Part shown: piece after piece, positions 1-7,741 of the stretch
Layout: each line of letters begins with the position of its first letter
Numbering within the stretch: the stretch's first letter is position 1
Virus record (IMG/VR): IMGVR_UViG_3300045049_000291
Location: 1 to 47,890 of that record
Source of the DNA: a virus
DNA: 47,890 nt
Direction: 5' to 3' (one strand)
Made by a program: the position numbers and the translations under genes
Notes under the pieces: model-generated
The model's input: only the letters and a program-made list of their open reading frames with translations
The model's database searches: none
Told to the model about the DNA's origin: nothing

Positions 1-419
1 TCCACGCCTTCCCGCACGAGGTCTACGAGCCGGTCGCCGCTTGTCACGACGAGGTCGATGCCGGGATAGCGGCGACGGAAATCGTCGATGTTGGGCAGGA
101 TGATCCGCGTGGCGTGGGTGCCGTGCATGTCGACGCGCAGGGTGCCGCGCGGATTCGAGGCGACATGACGCAGGGCCGCTTCGGCATCGTCGAGTTCCGC
201 CAGCACTTGCACGCAGCGTTCGTAGTACGCCTGACCGTCGAGCGTCGGGCGCACGTGCCGCGTCGTGCGCTCGAGCAGACGCGTATCGAGCCGTGCTTCC
301 AGTTGCTTGACGGCGTGCGTTGCCGTCGCGCGGGGGATGTCGAGTCCGTCCGCGGCGCGGCTGAAGCTGCCGGTCTCGACGATACGGGTGAAGAGCCGCA
401 GTGCGTCCAATCGATCCAT
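1..419 (-). CDS. LysR-family transcriptional regulator, N-terminal part (cut by window edge)
   Basis: Reading the minus strand from the ATG at 417-419 gives a protein beginning MDRLDALRLFTRIVETGSF, the standard start of a LysR winged helix-turn-helix domain. The HTH covers roughly residues 1-60, and the beginning of the effector-binding domain follows. The frame is open to the window edge, so about 139 residues are seen and the C-terminal half is missing. The gene is divergent from the dehydrogenase at 544. LysR proteins usually control the divergent neighbour, so this is the likely regulator of the dehydrogenase-tautomerase group. The effector is unknown. Confidence 0.9.
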   Translation of the reverse strand, partial: MDRLDALRLFTRIVETGSFSRAADGLDIPRATATHAVKQLEARLDTRLLERTTRHVRPTLDGQAYYERCVQVLAELDDAEAALRHVASNPRGTLRVDMHGTHATRIILPNIDDFRRRYPGIDLVVTSGDRLVDLVREGV

Positions 420-444
420 GGCGACAAATTATTGACGGTTTTTG

Positions 445-460
445 AATTGTGATCGCAATT
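445..460. promoter_or_regulatory. Palindrome in the LysR/dehydrogenase divergent promoter region
   Basis: AATTGTGATCGCAATT has perfect 5-bp arms (AATTG/CAATT) around TGATCG. It sits in the 124-bp gap between the divergent LysR and dehydrogenase genes. Dyads of this kind with a T-N11-A outline are typical LysR binding sites. Binding by this regulator is inferred from position only. Confidence 0.5.
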
Positions 461-543
461 AACGCGTCTTTATACCACATGGATAAACGAGAAGAATGGT
501 TGCTCAGGCGGGCATGTCGCCCGGCGACATCAGGAGAACGAAC

Positions 544-1290
544 ATGAGTGCGAGCAGAGAACCGGGCAGGGTGGCGATCGTGACGGGTGCTTCGGGCGGA
601 ATCGGTCGTGCGGTGGCGCAGCGCCTGGCGGCGGACGGCTTCGCCGTTACGGTGCACTACGCCGGCAACGCGCGGAAGGCGAACGAATTGGTAGCGGCGA
701 TCGAAGCGGCCGGTGCTCGGGCGATCGCAGTGCGCGGCGATGTGGGGAATGCTGAGGATGTCGCCGCTTTGTACGACGCCACGCGGCGCGCGTTCGGCCG
801 CCTCGACGTCGTGGTGAACAGCGCCGGCACGATGCGCTTGGCACCGCTCGCCGAGGTGGACCCCGCCGATTTCGACCGCACGATTGCGACAAACTTGCGC
901 GGCACATTTTTGATGATGGCGCAGGCCGCCCGGCATCTGCGCGAAGGGGGGCGGTTCATCGCACTTTCGACGAGCGTCATTGCGAAGAACGTGCCGGGCT
1001 ATGGGGCCTATATCGCCTCAAAGGCCGGCGTCGAGGGGCTTGTTCGCGTCTTCGCTCACGAGCTGCGCGGGCGCGGCATCACGGTCAACGCTGTCGCGCC
1101 GGGGCCGATTGCAACCGAGATGTTCTTTGAGGGCAAGAGCGAGGCGCAGATCGAGCAGATCGTGAAGCAGGCCCCGCTCGAGCGGATCGGCGAGCCAGAC
1201 GATATTGCGCGCGTCGTCGCGTTTCTGGCCGGCCCCGACGGCGCCTGGGTCAATGCGCAGGTCGTGCGCGCCAACGGCGGGTTTGCGTGA
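544..1290 (+). CDS. Short-chain dehydrogenase/reductase (SDR)
   Basis: A 248-residue classical SDR, a cytosolic NAD(P)-dependent oxidoreductase. The Rossmann motif TGASGGIG lies at residues 14-21, NSAG near 92-95, the catalytic Ser region LSTSV near 141-145, and the Tyr-X3-Lys pair (YIASK) at 156-160. The ATG at 544 is chosen over an upstream in-frame ATG at 496 because AGGAG lies just before it and the Rossmann motif follows at the normal distance. A 4-oxalocrotonate-type tautomerase follows at 1395, and a LysR gene is divergent. The family resembles 3-oxoacyl-ACP reductase-like SDRs, but the substrate cannot be read from sequence. Confidence 0.92.
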   Translation: MSASREPGRVAIVTGASGGIGRAVAQRLAADGFAVTVHYAGNARKANELVAAIEAAGARAIAVRGDVGNAEDVAALYDATRRAFGRLDVVVNSAGTMRLAPLAEVDPADFDRTIATNLRGTFLMMAQAARHLREGGRFIALSTSVIAKNVPGYGAYIASKAGVEGLVRVFAHELRGRGITVNAVAPGPIATEMFFEGKSEAQIEQIVKQAPLERIGEPDDIARVVAFLAGPDGAWVNAQVVRANGGFA

Positions 1291-1330
1291 CCGACGACGA
1301 TCTGTGTCGCGGCGTGCGCCTGACCGCCTC

Positions 1331-1354
1331 GATCGACCGATCGACCGATCGACC
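1331..1354. repeat. Three tandem copies of the 8-mer GATCGACC
   Basis: The 8-mer GATCGACC occurs three times head to tail in the intergenic space between the dehydrogenase and the tautomerase. It is probably a replication-slippage tract. No function is visible. Confidence 0.8.
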
Positions 1355-1394
1355 ACGAGAAGAACCGACTACTGAAACACAATGAGGAGCAATG

Positions 1395-1607
1395 ATGCCA
1401 TTTGCCAACTTTAAGTTCCCCGAAGGGATCGTCGATGCGGCACGCAAGGAAGAGATCATCCACCGGACGACGGCCATGTTCGTCGAGTACTTTGGCGAGG
1501 GCGTTCGCCCGTACGCGATGGTGCTCGTCGAGGAGGTGGCCGACGGCGGTTGGGGGCGCGCCGACGAGACGCTGACCCTCGCGAAGATGGGCCGCACGAC
1601 GCGATAG
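1395..1607 (+). CDS. 4-oxalocrotonate tautomerase-family protein
   Basis: A 70-residue small protein beginning MPFANFKFPEG. In the tautomerase superfamily the catalytic base is the N-terminal proline exposed after Met removal. Of the two adjacent ATGs (1392 and 1395), the second gives Met-Pro and is therefore preferred, with GAGGAG upstream as ribosome binding site. The length matches the 60-80-residue 4-OT subunits, which form oligomers in the cytoplasm. The TTAMFVEYFGEGVRPYAMVLVE segment fits the family's helix plus the second strand. It follows the SDR gene on the same strand, suggesting a small catabolic or detoxifying unit. The substrate is unknown. Confidence 0.85.
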   Translation: MPFANFKFPEGIVDAARKEEIIHRTTAMFVEYFGEGVRPYAMVLVEEVADGGWGRADETLTLAKMGRTTR

Positions 1608-1772
1608 GCACGGGGGGAAACAATTCGGCCTCCGAAATGCACACAATGCGAACCCTATTGACCGTGGGGCTGCCGCACGGTTGCGGCGGCTTCGGTATAC
1701 GATTTCGGTTTCCGTCAGAGATCGTCGGGTTCCGGTGGCAACAACGGGCTTTCCGGTCTCACAATTTTAGTT

Positions 1773-3035
1773 ATGAGCCGCAATACTGCCGACCGTTCCC
1801 ACGCCCCGGGCGCTGCCAATTCGCCGCGTTTTTTGCTTTTGTTGATTTGCCTGTTCTCTTCGGCGGGGCAGGTGGCGATCGATATCTATGTCCCTGCACT
1901 TCCCGCGATGGCGCGCTTTTACGCCACCTCGTCGCAGGCGATCCAGTCGAGCGTTTCGGGCTATATGGTGGCGTACGCATTGGGGCAACTGATCTTCGGT
2001 CCCGTCGCCGATGCGTACGGACGCAAGCGTGTTCTCGGGTTCGGGCTCGCAATTTATACGCTCGGCTCCGTGCTGTCGCTTACGGCGCCGAATCTGGAGA
2101 CCTTTGTTCTGGCGCGCTGCCTGCAAGGCTTTGGGATTGCCGCCACGAACCTGCTGGCAAAGGCGATCGTCACTGATTCATTCACCGGGCTTGCGCTGCT
2201 ACATGCCTTCACGTACATGGCGACGGCGTGGGGGCTCGCTCCGATTCTGGCGCCCGTGGTCGGAGCGCACCTTCAGACGTGGTTCGGCTGGCAGTCGTGC
2301 CTTGTCTTCCTGCTCGTGTATTCCGTCGTGATGTGGGCCGTGCTGCTGGGCTACCGGGAGACGTTGCCACGGCCCGTGCCGCTGGCGCCGCGTACGCTGA
2401 TCGCCAATACCGCCACGGTGCTGGCGAGTCCCGTATTTCAGACGTGCTTTCTTGCACAGGGGTTGTGCTACAGCATCCTGCTCGTGTTCAACATCGTGGG
2501 GCCTTTCATGGTGCAGAACACGCTGCATAACCCGCCGACATATTTCGGCTATCTGGCGCTCGCGATCGGGATGATGTATTTCCTCGGCGGGTTCTCGAAC
2601 CGTCTGCACGGGCCCCGTCTGCCGAGCGCGGAGCAGCGGCTGCGGTACGGCGCCCGCATCATGGCTGCCGCGTCGATTGCGATGTTGATTCTTGCGTTGA
2701 CGATCGGCTTGCGTGTCTGGACGCTCGCCGTGCCGGTGCTTGTGATGGGGTTCTGCGCGGGCGCGATGTATCCGACGTTGATGGCGAAGGGCAACTCGCT
2801 GTTCCCGCATATTGCTGGGCTGACGAGCGCGATTCTGGGGTGCGCGCTGTTGCTCGTGTCGTCCGCGATGATGGGGCTTGCCGGGTTCGTCTCGATTCAC
2901 GTACTGACGCCGCTCGCGGTCTTTTTCGTGATACTGGCGTTCACGGTCGTTGCCATGGTGACGCGGCTGCTGCGCTATCTCGAGCAGCCGCAGCAGCCCG
3001 GGGCCGTCGCATGCGGCACCGGCGGGCGGGCCTAA
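1773..3035 (+). CDS. MFS multidrug efflux transporter, Bcr/CflA type
   Basis: A 420-residue integral membrane protein with about twelve hydrophobic segments, the usual length for drug:H+ antiporters. The first transmembrane helix contains DIYVPALP near residues 37-44, a hallmark of the Bcr/CflA drug-resistance subfamily. MFS motif A (GPVADAYGRKR) is at residues 76-86 in the loop between helices 2 and 3. The gene would export small molecules across the inner membrane in exchange for protons. It lies downstream of the tautomerase, with about 165 bp between them, so it may have its own promoter. The drug specificity is not predictable. Confidence 0.9.
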   Translation: MSRNTADRSHAPGAANSPRFLLLLICLFSSAGQVAIDIYVPALPAMARFYATSSQAIQSSVSGYMVAYALGQLIFGPVADAYGRKRVLGFGLAIYTLGSVLSLTAPNLETFVLARCLQGFGIAATNLLAKAIVTDSFTGLALLHAFTYMATAWGLAPILAPVVGAHLQTWFGWQSCLVFLLVYSVVMWAVLLGYRETLPRPVPLAPRTLIANTATVLASPVFQTCFLAQGLCYSILLVFNIVGPFMVQNTLHNPPTYFGYLALAIGMMYFLGGFSNRLHGPRLPSAEQRLRYGARIMAAASIAMLILALTIGLRVWTLAVPVLVMGFCAGAMYPTLMAKGNSLFPHIAGLTSAILGCALLLVSSAMMGLAGFVSIHVLTPLAVFFVILAFTVVAMVTRLLRYLEQPQQPGAVACGTGGRA

Positions 3036-3063
3036 GCCGCGCCCGCGCATACAGCGTCGGTAC

Positions 3064-4956
3064 TCAGACGGTTGCTAGCATGAGGCGTGTCGGGCCTACG
3101 CCGAGGCGAAGGCCGTCTGTGCGGTTCGCCAGATAGCGTTCGTTGAGCTCGTCTGGGGTCCAGCTGCGGCAACTGCCGAAGCCGAGTGTGCTCAGCGTCG
3201 AGGCGAGCGTTTCGGGGTCGAAGAAGCTCTTCCACGGCTCGCCGCGTTCGGCGAATCGCGCCATCATTTGTTCGATGACGATACGCATCATCGGCGGCAG
3301 GCTCGCGAGCGGCACGGCGTGTTCGAACAGCACGGCAGTGCCTTTGGCGCAGCCTGCGATGAAGCGCAACGTATCGATGACCGCCGGCTCGTCGAGATAC
3401 ATCGTCACGCCGAGCCAACTGAACACGGCAGGCGCGTGCCTGTCGAAACCGGCTGCGGTCAACCCCTCGGCTAGCCCGACGCGTTCGAAATCGACGGGGA
3501 CGAAGTTGAGCGATGCAGGCACTGCGATCCCGGCTTCTTCGAGGCGCGCGCGTTTCCATTGCTGTGTCGACGGTAGATCGACTTCGAAGATGCGACCGGG
3601 GGCATCGGGATGCCGGTACGCACTCGTATCGAGTCCCGCGCCCAGCACGACGTACTGATCGATGCCGCGTTCGGCGTGCTCGGCGCGGATGTCGTCGGCC
3701 AGCCGGCTGCGCACGACCACTGTGCTGCGCAGGCCCAATGACATCGGATGACTGAACTTGTCGAGATCGCTGCGCAGCGCTTGCGCGTCTGCCGCGCCAA
3801 GGATCGGCAGGGCGATGGGATCGTCGAGGACGAGCGGCCGGTCGATGAGTTGATGGGCCGCGCGTTGCGTGGCGACAATCAGCGCGCTCGGTTTGGGGCC
3901 ACCGTCGACGGGAGCGATTTCGTTGCCGACGAGATGGGCCTTGTGCAGATAGCCGAGCAGGGCATCGTCCAGGCCGACGCCCAGCTGAAGAGCCGGTTCA
4001 CGTGTGAATGCATCGCGGACGCGGGCTTCCAGCACCACATCGTTGCCGCAGAAGCTGTCGCGAAAGCGCTGTTGCCAGCGCTTCACGATGGCCTGCACGG
4101 GGGCTGCCGCGGGATCGGTGCCGGCTTCCATCTGTGCCCTCAACTCGGCGACGAGCGGGGGCCACGCGCGAGCGTTCGCGGGGTCGAGCTGGCGGCGGCG
4201 CACTTCTTCGGCTTGCGCCGGGCTTAGGTGCTTGGCGAACAGCGCGCAGCGCGCGTGCCTGAATGCTTCGTCGATCCAGGCGAGCATGGGCGGCGTGATG
4301 CCGACGATGTCCTGAGCACGCGGCTCTCCGAGCTGCATTTGCATGAGCTTGTTGGCGAGCATCGGGTCGTTGCGGGTCATGCGCGTGACGAGCTCGATCC
4401 AGCGCCAGGCGAGCGCTTGAGCTGCTTCGCTTGCGGTCGGCAGGGCTTGTTCGATGGCGCGACGGACTTCGTCGATGAGTTTGGTCCAGGCCGGGTCGGT
4501 GGGGGCGAGCGTATCGGGCGCGGCATCGAGCAGCGTTTCGAGTTCTTTCTCGTTCAGGTGCTTGTGGTACATGTTCAAGAGCTCCAGTGTGTTCAGCCAG
4601 TCGATCGCCGGGGGCTCGCTGCCTGTGGCGAGCAAGTCGACGAGATGTCGCAACTGCCGGCTTGCGCGCTGGGCGCGCAATGCCTGTGCGTCGAGTTCGG
4701 CGATCTGGCGTTTCAGCAGGGGCAGCGGTGCGCCGGCCGATTTGCCGTCGAGGCCGGCGAGGATGTCCTGCAACGAGTAGCCGAAATGCTTCAGCGCCTC
4801 GATTCGATGCAGACGGATCAGGTCGTTGCGGTCATAGAGACGCGCGCCGCCTGCTGAACGCTCGGAGGGTGAGAGCAACCCGATTGCGTCGTAGTGATGC
4901 AGGGTGCGGACCGTCAGGCCGGTCTTTGTTGCGAGTTCGCCGATCTTCAGTTGCAT
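3064..4956 (-). CDS. MerR-type regulator fused to a class I SAM-dependent methyltransferase
   Basis: A 630-residue protein. Residues 1-70 are a MerR winged HTH (KIGELATKTGLTVRTLHHYD, then the wing motif RLYDRNDLIRL). A helical stretch follows, resembling the TipAS-like region of drug-binding MerR proteins. From about residue 370 there is a leucine-carboxyl-methyltransferase-like (PPM1/LCM) domain with the SAM motif VLGAGLDTSAYR near 430 and EVDLP after it. The start at 4956 is preferred to 5010 because GGAGAGG lies just upstream and the HTH begins at once. MerR proteins are normally 120-280 residues, so the fusion is unusual. It may be autoregulated through the palindrome at 4989-5005. Confidence 0.87.
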   Translation of the reverse strand: MQLKIGELATKTGLTVRTLHHYDAIGLLSPSERSAGGARLYDRNDLIRLHRIEALKHFGYSLQDILAGLDGKSAGAPLPLLKRQIAELDAQALRAQRASRQLRHLVDLLATGSEPPAIDWLNTLELLNMYHKHLNEKELETLLDAAPDTLAPTDPAWTKLIDEVRRAIEQALPTASEAAQALAWRWIELVTRMTRNDPMLANKLMQMQLGEPRAQDIVGITPPMLAWIDEAFRHARCALFAKHLSPAQAEEVRRRQLDPANARAWPPLVAELRAQMEAGTDPAAAPVQAIVKRWQQRFRDSFCGNDVVLEARVRDAFTREPALQLGVGLDDALLGYLHKAHLVGNEIAPVDGGPKPSALIVATQRAAHQLIDRPLVLDDPIALPILGAADAQALRSDLDKFSHPMSLGLRSTVVVRSRLADDIRAEHAERGIDQYVVLGAGLDTSAYRHPDAPGRIFEVDLPSTQQWKRARLEEAGIAVPASLNFVPVDFERVGLAEGLTAAGFDRHAPAVFSWLGVTMYLDEPAVIDTLRFIAGCAKGTAVLFEHAVPLASLPPMMRIVIEQMMARFAERGEPWKSFFDPETLASTLSTLGFGSCRSWTPDELNERYLANRTDGLRLGVGPTRLMLATV

Positions 4957-4988
4957 CGCCTCTCCAGTCGACGGCCGCCATCCTAAAC

Positions 4989-5005
4989 CCTGACGTAGCG
5001 TCAGG
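4989..5005. promoter_or_regulatory. MerR-type operator, perfect palindrome
   Basis: CCTGACGTAGCGTCAGG has perfect 7-bp arms around TAG. It lies about 33 bp upstream of the start codon of the MerR-methyltransferase gene. Drug-responsive MerR proteins bind such TGACG/CGTCA dyads in the spacer of their own promoters, so autoregulation is a reasonable inference. Confidence 0.65.
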
Positions 5006-5094
5006 TGCAAGCGGAACTGCGGGGGACGTTAGCACTTCTGCGCGCGCTTTGCTTCGGAGCGCCTTATTCGACCTGTAGCGATGGGCATCGCGGG

Positions 5095-5817
5095 TCAGCG
5101 CATGATGTCTTGAGCGGGCAACGCCGCTTCGACCGGCGTGCCGTTGTGGCAATGGGCGCGGTAGGCGGTCGAACCTGCCTGCCACGAAAACACGCTGGCG
5201 ATAGCGGTATCGACATAAAGCGCTGCGGCGAAATCGTCGATGGCGATGGAAGGCGGGATGGTTTCGGCGTGAAGTGCGGCGTGGAGCGTTTCGCGTCTTT
5301 TGGGGCTGCTGCCGTAATGGACGGCGCAGCCGCCGGGTAAAAGCCCTAAGCATTCGAGGGGGCGCATCGCGGGCTCCCAGAACGAGTCGGTCAGCCCTGC
5401 TTCGAACCAACACATTGCGCCGGCGCTCATCCCGGCGAGCAGCACACGACCCGATTCCCATGCCGCGCGCAGGACCGAATCGAGTTGCCAGTCGCGCCAG
5501 ACGGCGAGGGCGGATTTGGTGTTTCCGCCGCCCACGTAGATGACGTCCTGTTCGAGCAGTCTCGAGCGGAAGTCGTTGACGGGAATGGACCTTGAATCGC
5601 GCAGGCGAAAGAACGCGAGATGTGACGTTTCGCAGCCAAAATCGTCGTAGGTCGCATGGAATTTCTCGATGTGCTCCGGCAGGTCGCCGCTGGGCGTGGC
5701 AAGAAAGCAGACGCGCGGTCTTGCTTTGCCCGTGAGGCTCACGATATGCCGATCGATGGGCGACGGGGCGTCTTCCACCAGGAAGCCCCCGCCACCGATG
5801 GCGAGAATGCGCCGCAT
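5095..5817 (-). CDS. Peptidase E-like protein (peptidase family S51)
   Basis: A 240-residue protein starting MRRILAIGGGGF. The long upstream extension to 5991 is rejected because it would run across the tRNA terminator and is not conserved-looking. The nucleophile elbow GMSAGA carries the catalytic Ser expected of S51 (aspartyl dipeptidase-like, class I glutamine-amidotransferase fold). The segment VIYVGGGNT is the usual family motif before it. Peptidase E enzymes hydrolyse Asp-X dipeptides in the cytosol, and relatives include cyanophycinase-like proteins. The specificity is not certain. This is the last host gene before the prophage. Confidence 0.88.
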   Translation of the reverse strand: MRRILAIGGGGFLVEDAPSPIDRHIVSLTGKARPRVCFLATPSGDLPEHIEKFHATYDDFGCETSHLAFFRLRDSRSIPVNDFRSRLLEQDVIYVGGGNTKSALAVWRDWQLDSVLRAAWESGRVLLAGMSAGAMCWFEAGLTDSFWEPAMRPLECLGLLPGGCAVHYGSSPKRRETLHAALHAETIPPSIAIDDFAAALYVDTAIASVFSWQAGSTAYRAHCHNGTPVEAALPAQDIMR

Positions 5818-5940
5818 GGATGCTCCGGTGTAGATGGCGGAAATCTTCCGTCTGCTTTGTGGAGGGCGTTTGCCGATAGTCTGCCATGCTCGAGCCAACG
5901 CACGCATCGGATTCGACCCACGCCGACCGAAGCGGTCCAA

Positions 5941-5980
5941 TAAAAGAAAAAACCCCGCAAGACGATGATCTAGCAGGGTT
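5941..5980 (-). terminator. Intrinsic terminator downstream of the tRNA 3' end
   Basis: On the minus strand AACCCTGC (5980-5973) pairs with GCGGGGTT (5958-5951) through eight base pairs including one G-U, with a 14-nt loop. A run of T residues follows. It lies just after the tRNA fragment and matches a tRNA-gene terminator left on the host side after integration. Confidence 0.75.
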
Positions 5981-6016
5981 TCTCGAAACACAACGGCACG
6001 CGCCGGAACATCTTCC

Positions 6017-6041
6017 TGGTGCCCGGGACCGGACTCGAACC
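6017..6041 (-). other. tRNA 3' fragment (probably tRNA-Leu): prophage attachment site
   Basis: Minus-strand bases 6041-6017 read as a TTCGA-type T-loop, then a CCGGT arm, then CCCGGGC, the discriminator A and CCA. This is the 3' end of a tRNA whose acceptor would start GCCCGGG, typical of tRNA-Leu. Upstream bases do not continue the T-stem properly (GATGG where about ACCGG is needed), so the tRNA is broken exactly here. The terminator follows on the host side and an excisionase-like gene on the other. This is the displaced 3' end and attachment core. The intact tRNA should be at the far prophage end, outside the window. Confidence 0.85.
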
Positions 6042-6079
6042 ATCAGTAAGATGCCGTGTTATAGCAAAGCGTGGGGAAT

Positions 6080-6298
6080 TTATGCGCTCTCCGTCTCCAG
6101 CAAGCGGTCTACCTGATCGATCGGTATCAAGCCGCAGCCATTCAGCCGCAGTTTTCCGGACCGTACCAGTTTGCTAACTGTATGACGGCTGATGCCAAGC
6201 ATCTCACCGGCCTGGATCCTGGTGACCTGAAGCGGCCTAGGGTGCTGCTCAGCATAGAGTTGGACGGCCTTGAGCGCGATTCTCAATTCATCTGTCAT
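6080..6298 (-). CDS. Excisionase-like HTH protein
   Basis: A 72-residue basic protein with an excisionase/MerR-type winged HTH (IQAGEMLGISRHTVSKLVRSG near residues 29-49, then a wing ending in the I-P-x-x-x-V-D motif). The start at 6298 is chosen over upstream codons because GGGGAG lies seven bases before it. It overlaps the end of the preceding gene by 11 bp, implying coupling. It is the last gene of the leftward operon and the closest gene to the attachment site, which is where a phage Xis would be expected. The integrase it would serve is not in the window. Confidence 0.7.
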   Translation of the reverse strand: MTDELRIALKAVQLYAEQHPRPLQVTRIQAGEMLGISRHTVSKLVRSGKLRLNGCGLIPIDQVDRLLETESA

Positions 6299-6950
6299 TT
6301 TGGGGCTCCCCATGTCCCGCATTGGTTGCGGCATCGATGCAGGCCTTTCCGGCCTCAGTGTTGAAATAGCAAACTGTCGGGAACTCGGCCGATTCGGCGC
6401 AGGTGCAGGTCTCGCCGCACCGCTCGGTTACGCGCCGCTCCTCGATAAGCCCGCAGTCAAGCGCGGCCTGCTGCAGGACGCCTCCATCGACATCGCCCGG
6501 CCATCCGTCGTTGCGGTGAGCCTCCAGAACGATGCCGGAGAAACGTATGACGCCTTCGCTCGCCGTGTCGATGGGAGGGTGGGCGTTGTTTATCTGTTCA
6601 GCGATCATCTTTACGCTTTCGTCGTAGCCACATCCAAACCAGGAATGCACGAGCACATCGTTGACGAACAGCCTAGGGCCAACTGGCGTTTCTTCGATGT
6701 GAGCTACCGGCCTTTGCTTCTTTGCTGCTGCGATGCGCGCTTCGAGCACCTTGACGCGCTCCAATGCCTCAGAGCACTGATCGAACAGTGTGATGTTTTC
6801 TAGCGCTTGCTGTTGGATGCGCGCGGCATGGGCTTCGATCAAGTTGGCGGATTCTTCCATGTCCGACGCGATGGCCGATGAGTAATCCTTCTCCACATCG
6901 CGCGCGTCTCGATGCAGCCTCTTGCAAAGCTCTTCGTGGTTCGTCGTCAT
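6288..6950 (-). CDS. Hypothetical phage protein with N-terminal coiled coil
   Basis: A 220-residue protein not recognised. Residues about 10-80 are strongly helical and charged (heptad-like pattern through ARIQQQALENITLFDQCSEA), suggesting a coiled coil. The C-terminal part is richer in Cys (CGETCTCAESAE) and beta-like. It starts MTTN, as does the gene at 10232, which also has a charged helical start; this may reflect modular N-termini in the operon. It overlaps the upstream gene by 4 bp and the excisionase-like gene by 11 bp. Confidence 0.65.
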   Translation of the reverse strand: MTTNHEELCKRLHRDARDVEKDYSSAIASDMEESANLIEAHAARIQQQALENITLFDQCSEALERVKVLEARIAAAKKQRPVAHIEETPVGPRLFVNDVLVHSWFGCGYDESVKMIAEQINNAHPPIDTASEGVIRFSGIVLEAHRNDGWPGDVDGGVLQQAALDCGLIEERRVTERCGETCTCAESAEFPTVCYFNTEAGKACIDAATNAGHGEPQNDR

Positions 6951-7321
6951 TTCGTTTCCTTCAGCAGCGCGTCTCGCGTCTCGATGTACTTTGCATGCGC
7001 GTTCATTTGCAGCGTGAACACCTCGCGAAGCATCCGAGCGCTCTCGGCGGTCATCGACTCAGGCCAGCGCAGCGAAACATGGCCGCCCTCTGGGAGTTCC
7101 AAACGCATCTCCTGATACCGAATGCCTTTGATGAGTTCGAGTTTCTTCTCAAGGTCCTCGATCCTGGCCCGCTGCCGGACTATTTCTTGTCGAGTTTCGC
7201 TCGCCGATCTGGCGGCGGCTATTGCGTCCTTGACGAGTTGCCTAACGTCATCGGCGTCACCGGCATGGCCTGCGCTACTCAGAATCTCAGCGATTTCCAT
7301 GAAACGCGTCGTGTCGATCAC
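6947..7321 (-). CDS. Hypothetical phage protein with central coiled coil
   Basis: A 124-residue protein of unknown function. Residues about 25-65 form a predicted long charged helix (ETRQEIVRQRARIEDLEKKL), probably a coiled coil. A short beta-like stretch (MRLELPEGGHVSLRWPE) follows, and then a second helix. It is joined to both neighbours by ATGA-type 4-bp overlaps, so it is translated from the shared leftward early mRNA. No signal peptide or membrane segment is seen. Confidence 0.65.
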   Translation of the reverse strand: MIDTTRFMEIAEILSSAGHAGDADDVRQLVKDAIAAARSASETRQEIVRQRARIEDLEKKLELIKGIRYQEMRLELPEGGHVSLRWPESMTAESARMLREVFTLQMNAHAKYIETRDALLKETK

Positions 7322-7500
7322 GATCCCTCCTTCAGCGCTTGACGAACGCTCTCGTGAAACGCCTCGGTGATCTCTTTCAGAACGGCCTCGCGCGCGGCTT
7401 TCTCGATGGCGCGGGAGAAGGCCTGCAGTTGCTCGGTGCCTACGAAACCGAACATGCCGTGGGTCCTGGCGAATGCCAGAATTTGTTCAGACTTCATCAT
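7318..7500 (-). CDS. Small hypothetical phage protein
   Basis: A 60-residue, mostly helical protein starting MMKSEQILAFARTHGMFG. GGAGG lies five bases before the first ATG. It overlaps the upstream gene by 14 bp and the downstream gene by 4 bp, so it belongs to the coupled leftward operon. No family is recognised. The charged amphipathic C-terminal helix (IEKAAREAVLKEITEAF) could mediate oligomerisation. Confidence 0.6.
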   Translation of the reverse strand: MMKSEQILAFARTHGMFGFVGTEQLQAFSRAIEKAAREAVLKEITEAFHESVRQALKEGS

Positions 7501-7741
7501 CGCCGCCTCCCTTCGCTGCGTCGCGCTCGATGGCTGCCTTCATCTTGTCGCGCGGTAGCCAAAGAACCAGTCCACACTTCGGCATCTGGTCATTGAGTAA
7601 GTCGCGCGCACGTACTTCATTCGTGCCGAATGTGATCTTTGCAGACGTTGCGTTGCCGTCCACTTTCAGCGCGCATTCGTCCAACATTTGGAAGGCCACA
7701 TTGTCATCGCCTATGGCGGCGATCAGTTCGGATAACCTCAC
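7487..7741 (-). CDS. Small hypothetical phage protein
   Basis: An 84-residue protein, MRLSELIAAIGDDNVAFQML..., with alternating helix and strand and an acidic C-terminus (KGGGDDEV). It is not recognised. It overlaps the gene before it by 4 bp and the next by 14 bp. Small cytosolic proteins of this kind are common in the accessory early operons of Burkholderiales prophages, where their roles are mostly unknown. Confidence 0.6.
   Translation of the reverse strand: MRLSELIAAIGDDNVAFQMLDECALKVDGNATSAKITFGTNEVRARDLLNDQMPKCGLVLWLPRDKMKAAIERDAAKGGGDDEV

Noticed and set aside
1331-1354. GATCGACC tandem repeat as part of a CRISPR or mobile element
   Set aside because: Only three direct 8-bp copies without spacers or flanking genes of that kind. 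It fits simple slippage.
2199-3050. Long minus-strand frame antisense to the efflux transporter
   Set aside because: Arg/His-rich composition and complete overlap with a clear transporter. A typical antisense frame in GC-rich DNA.
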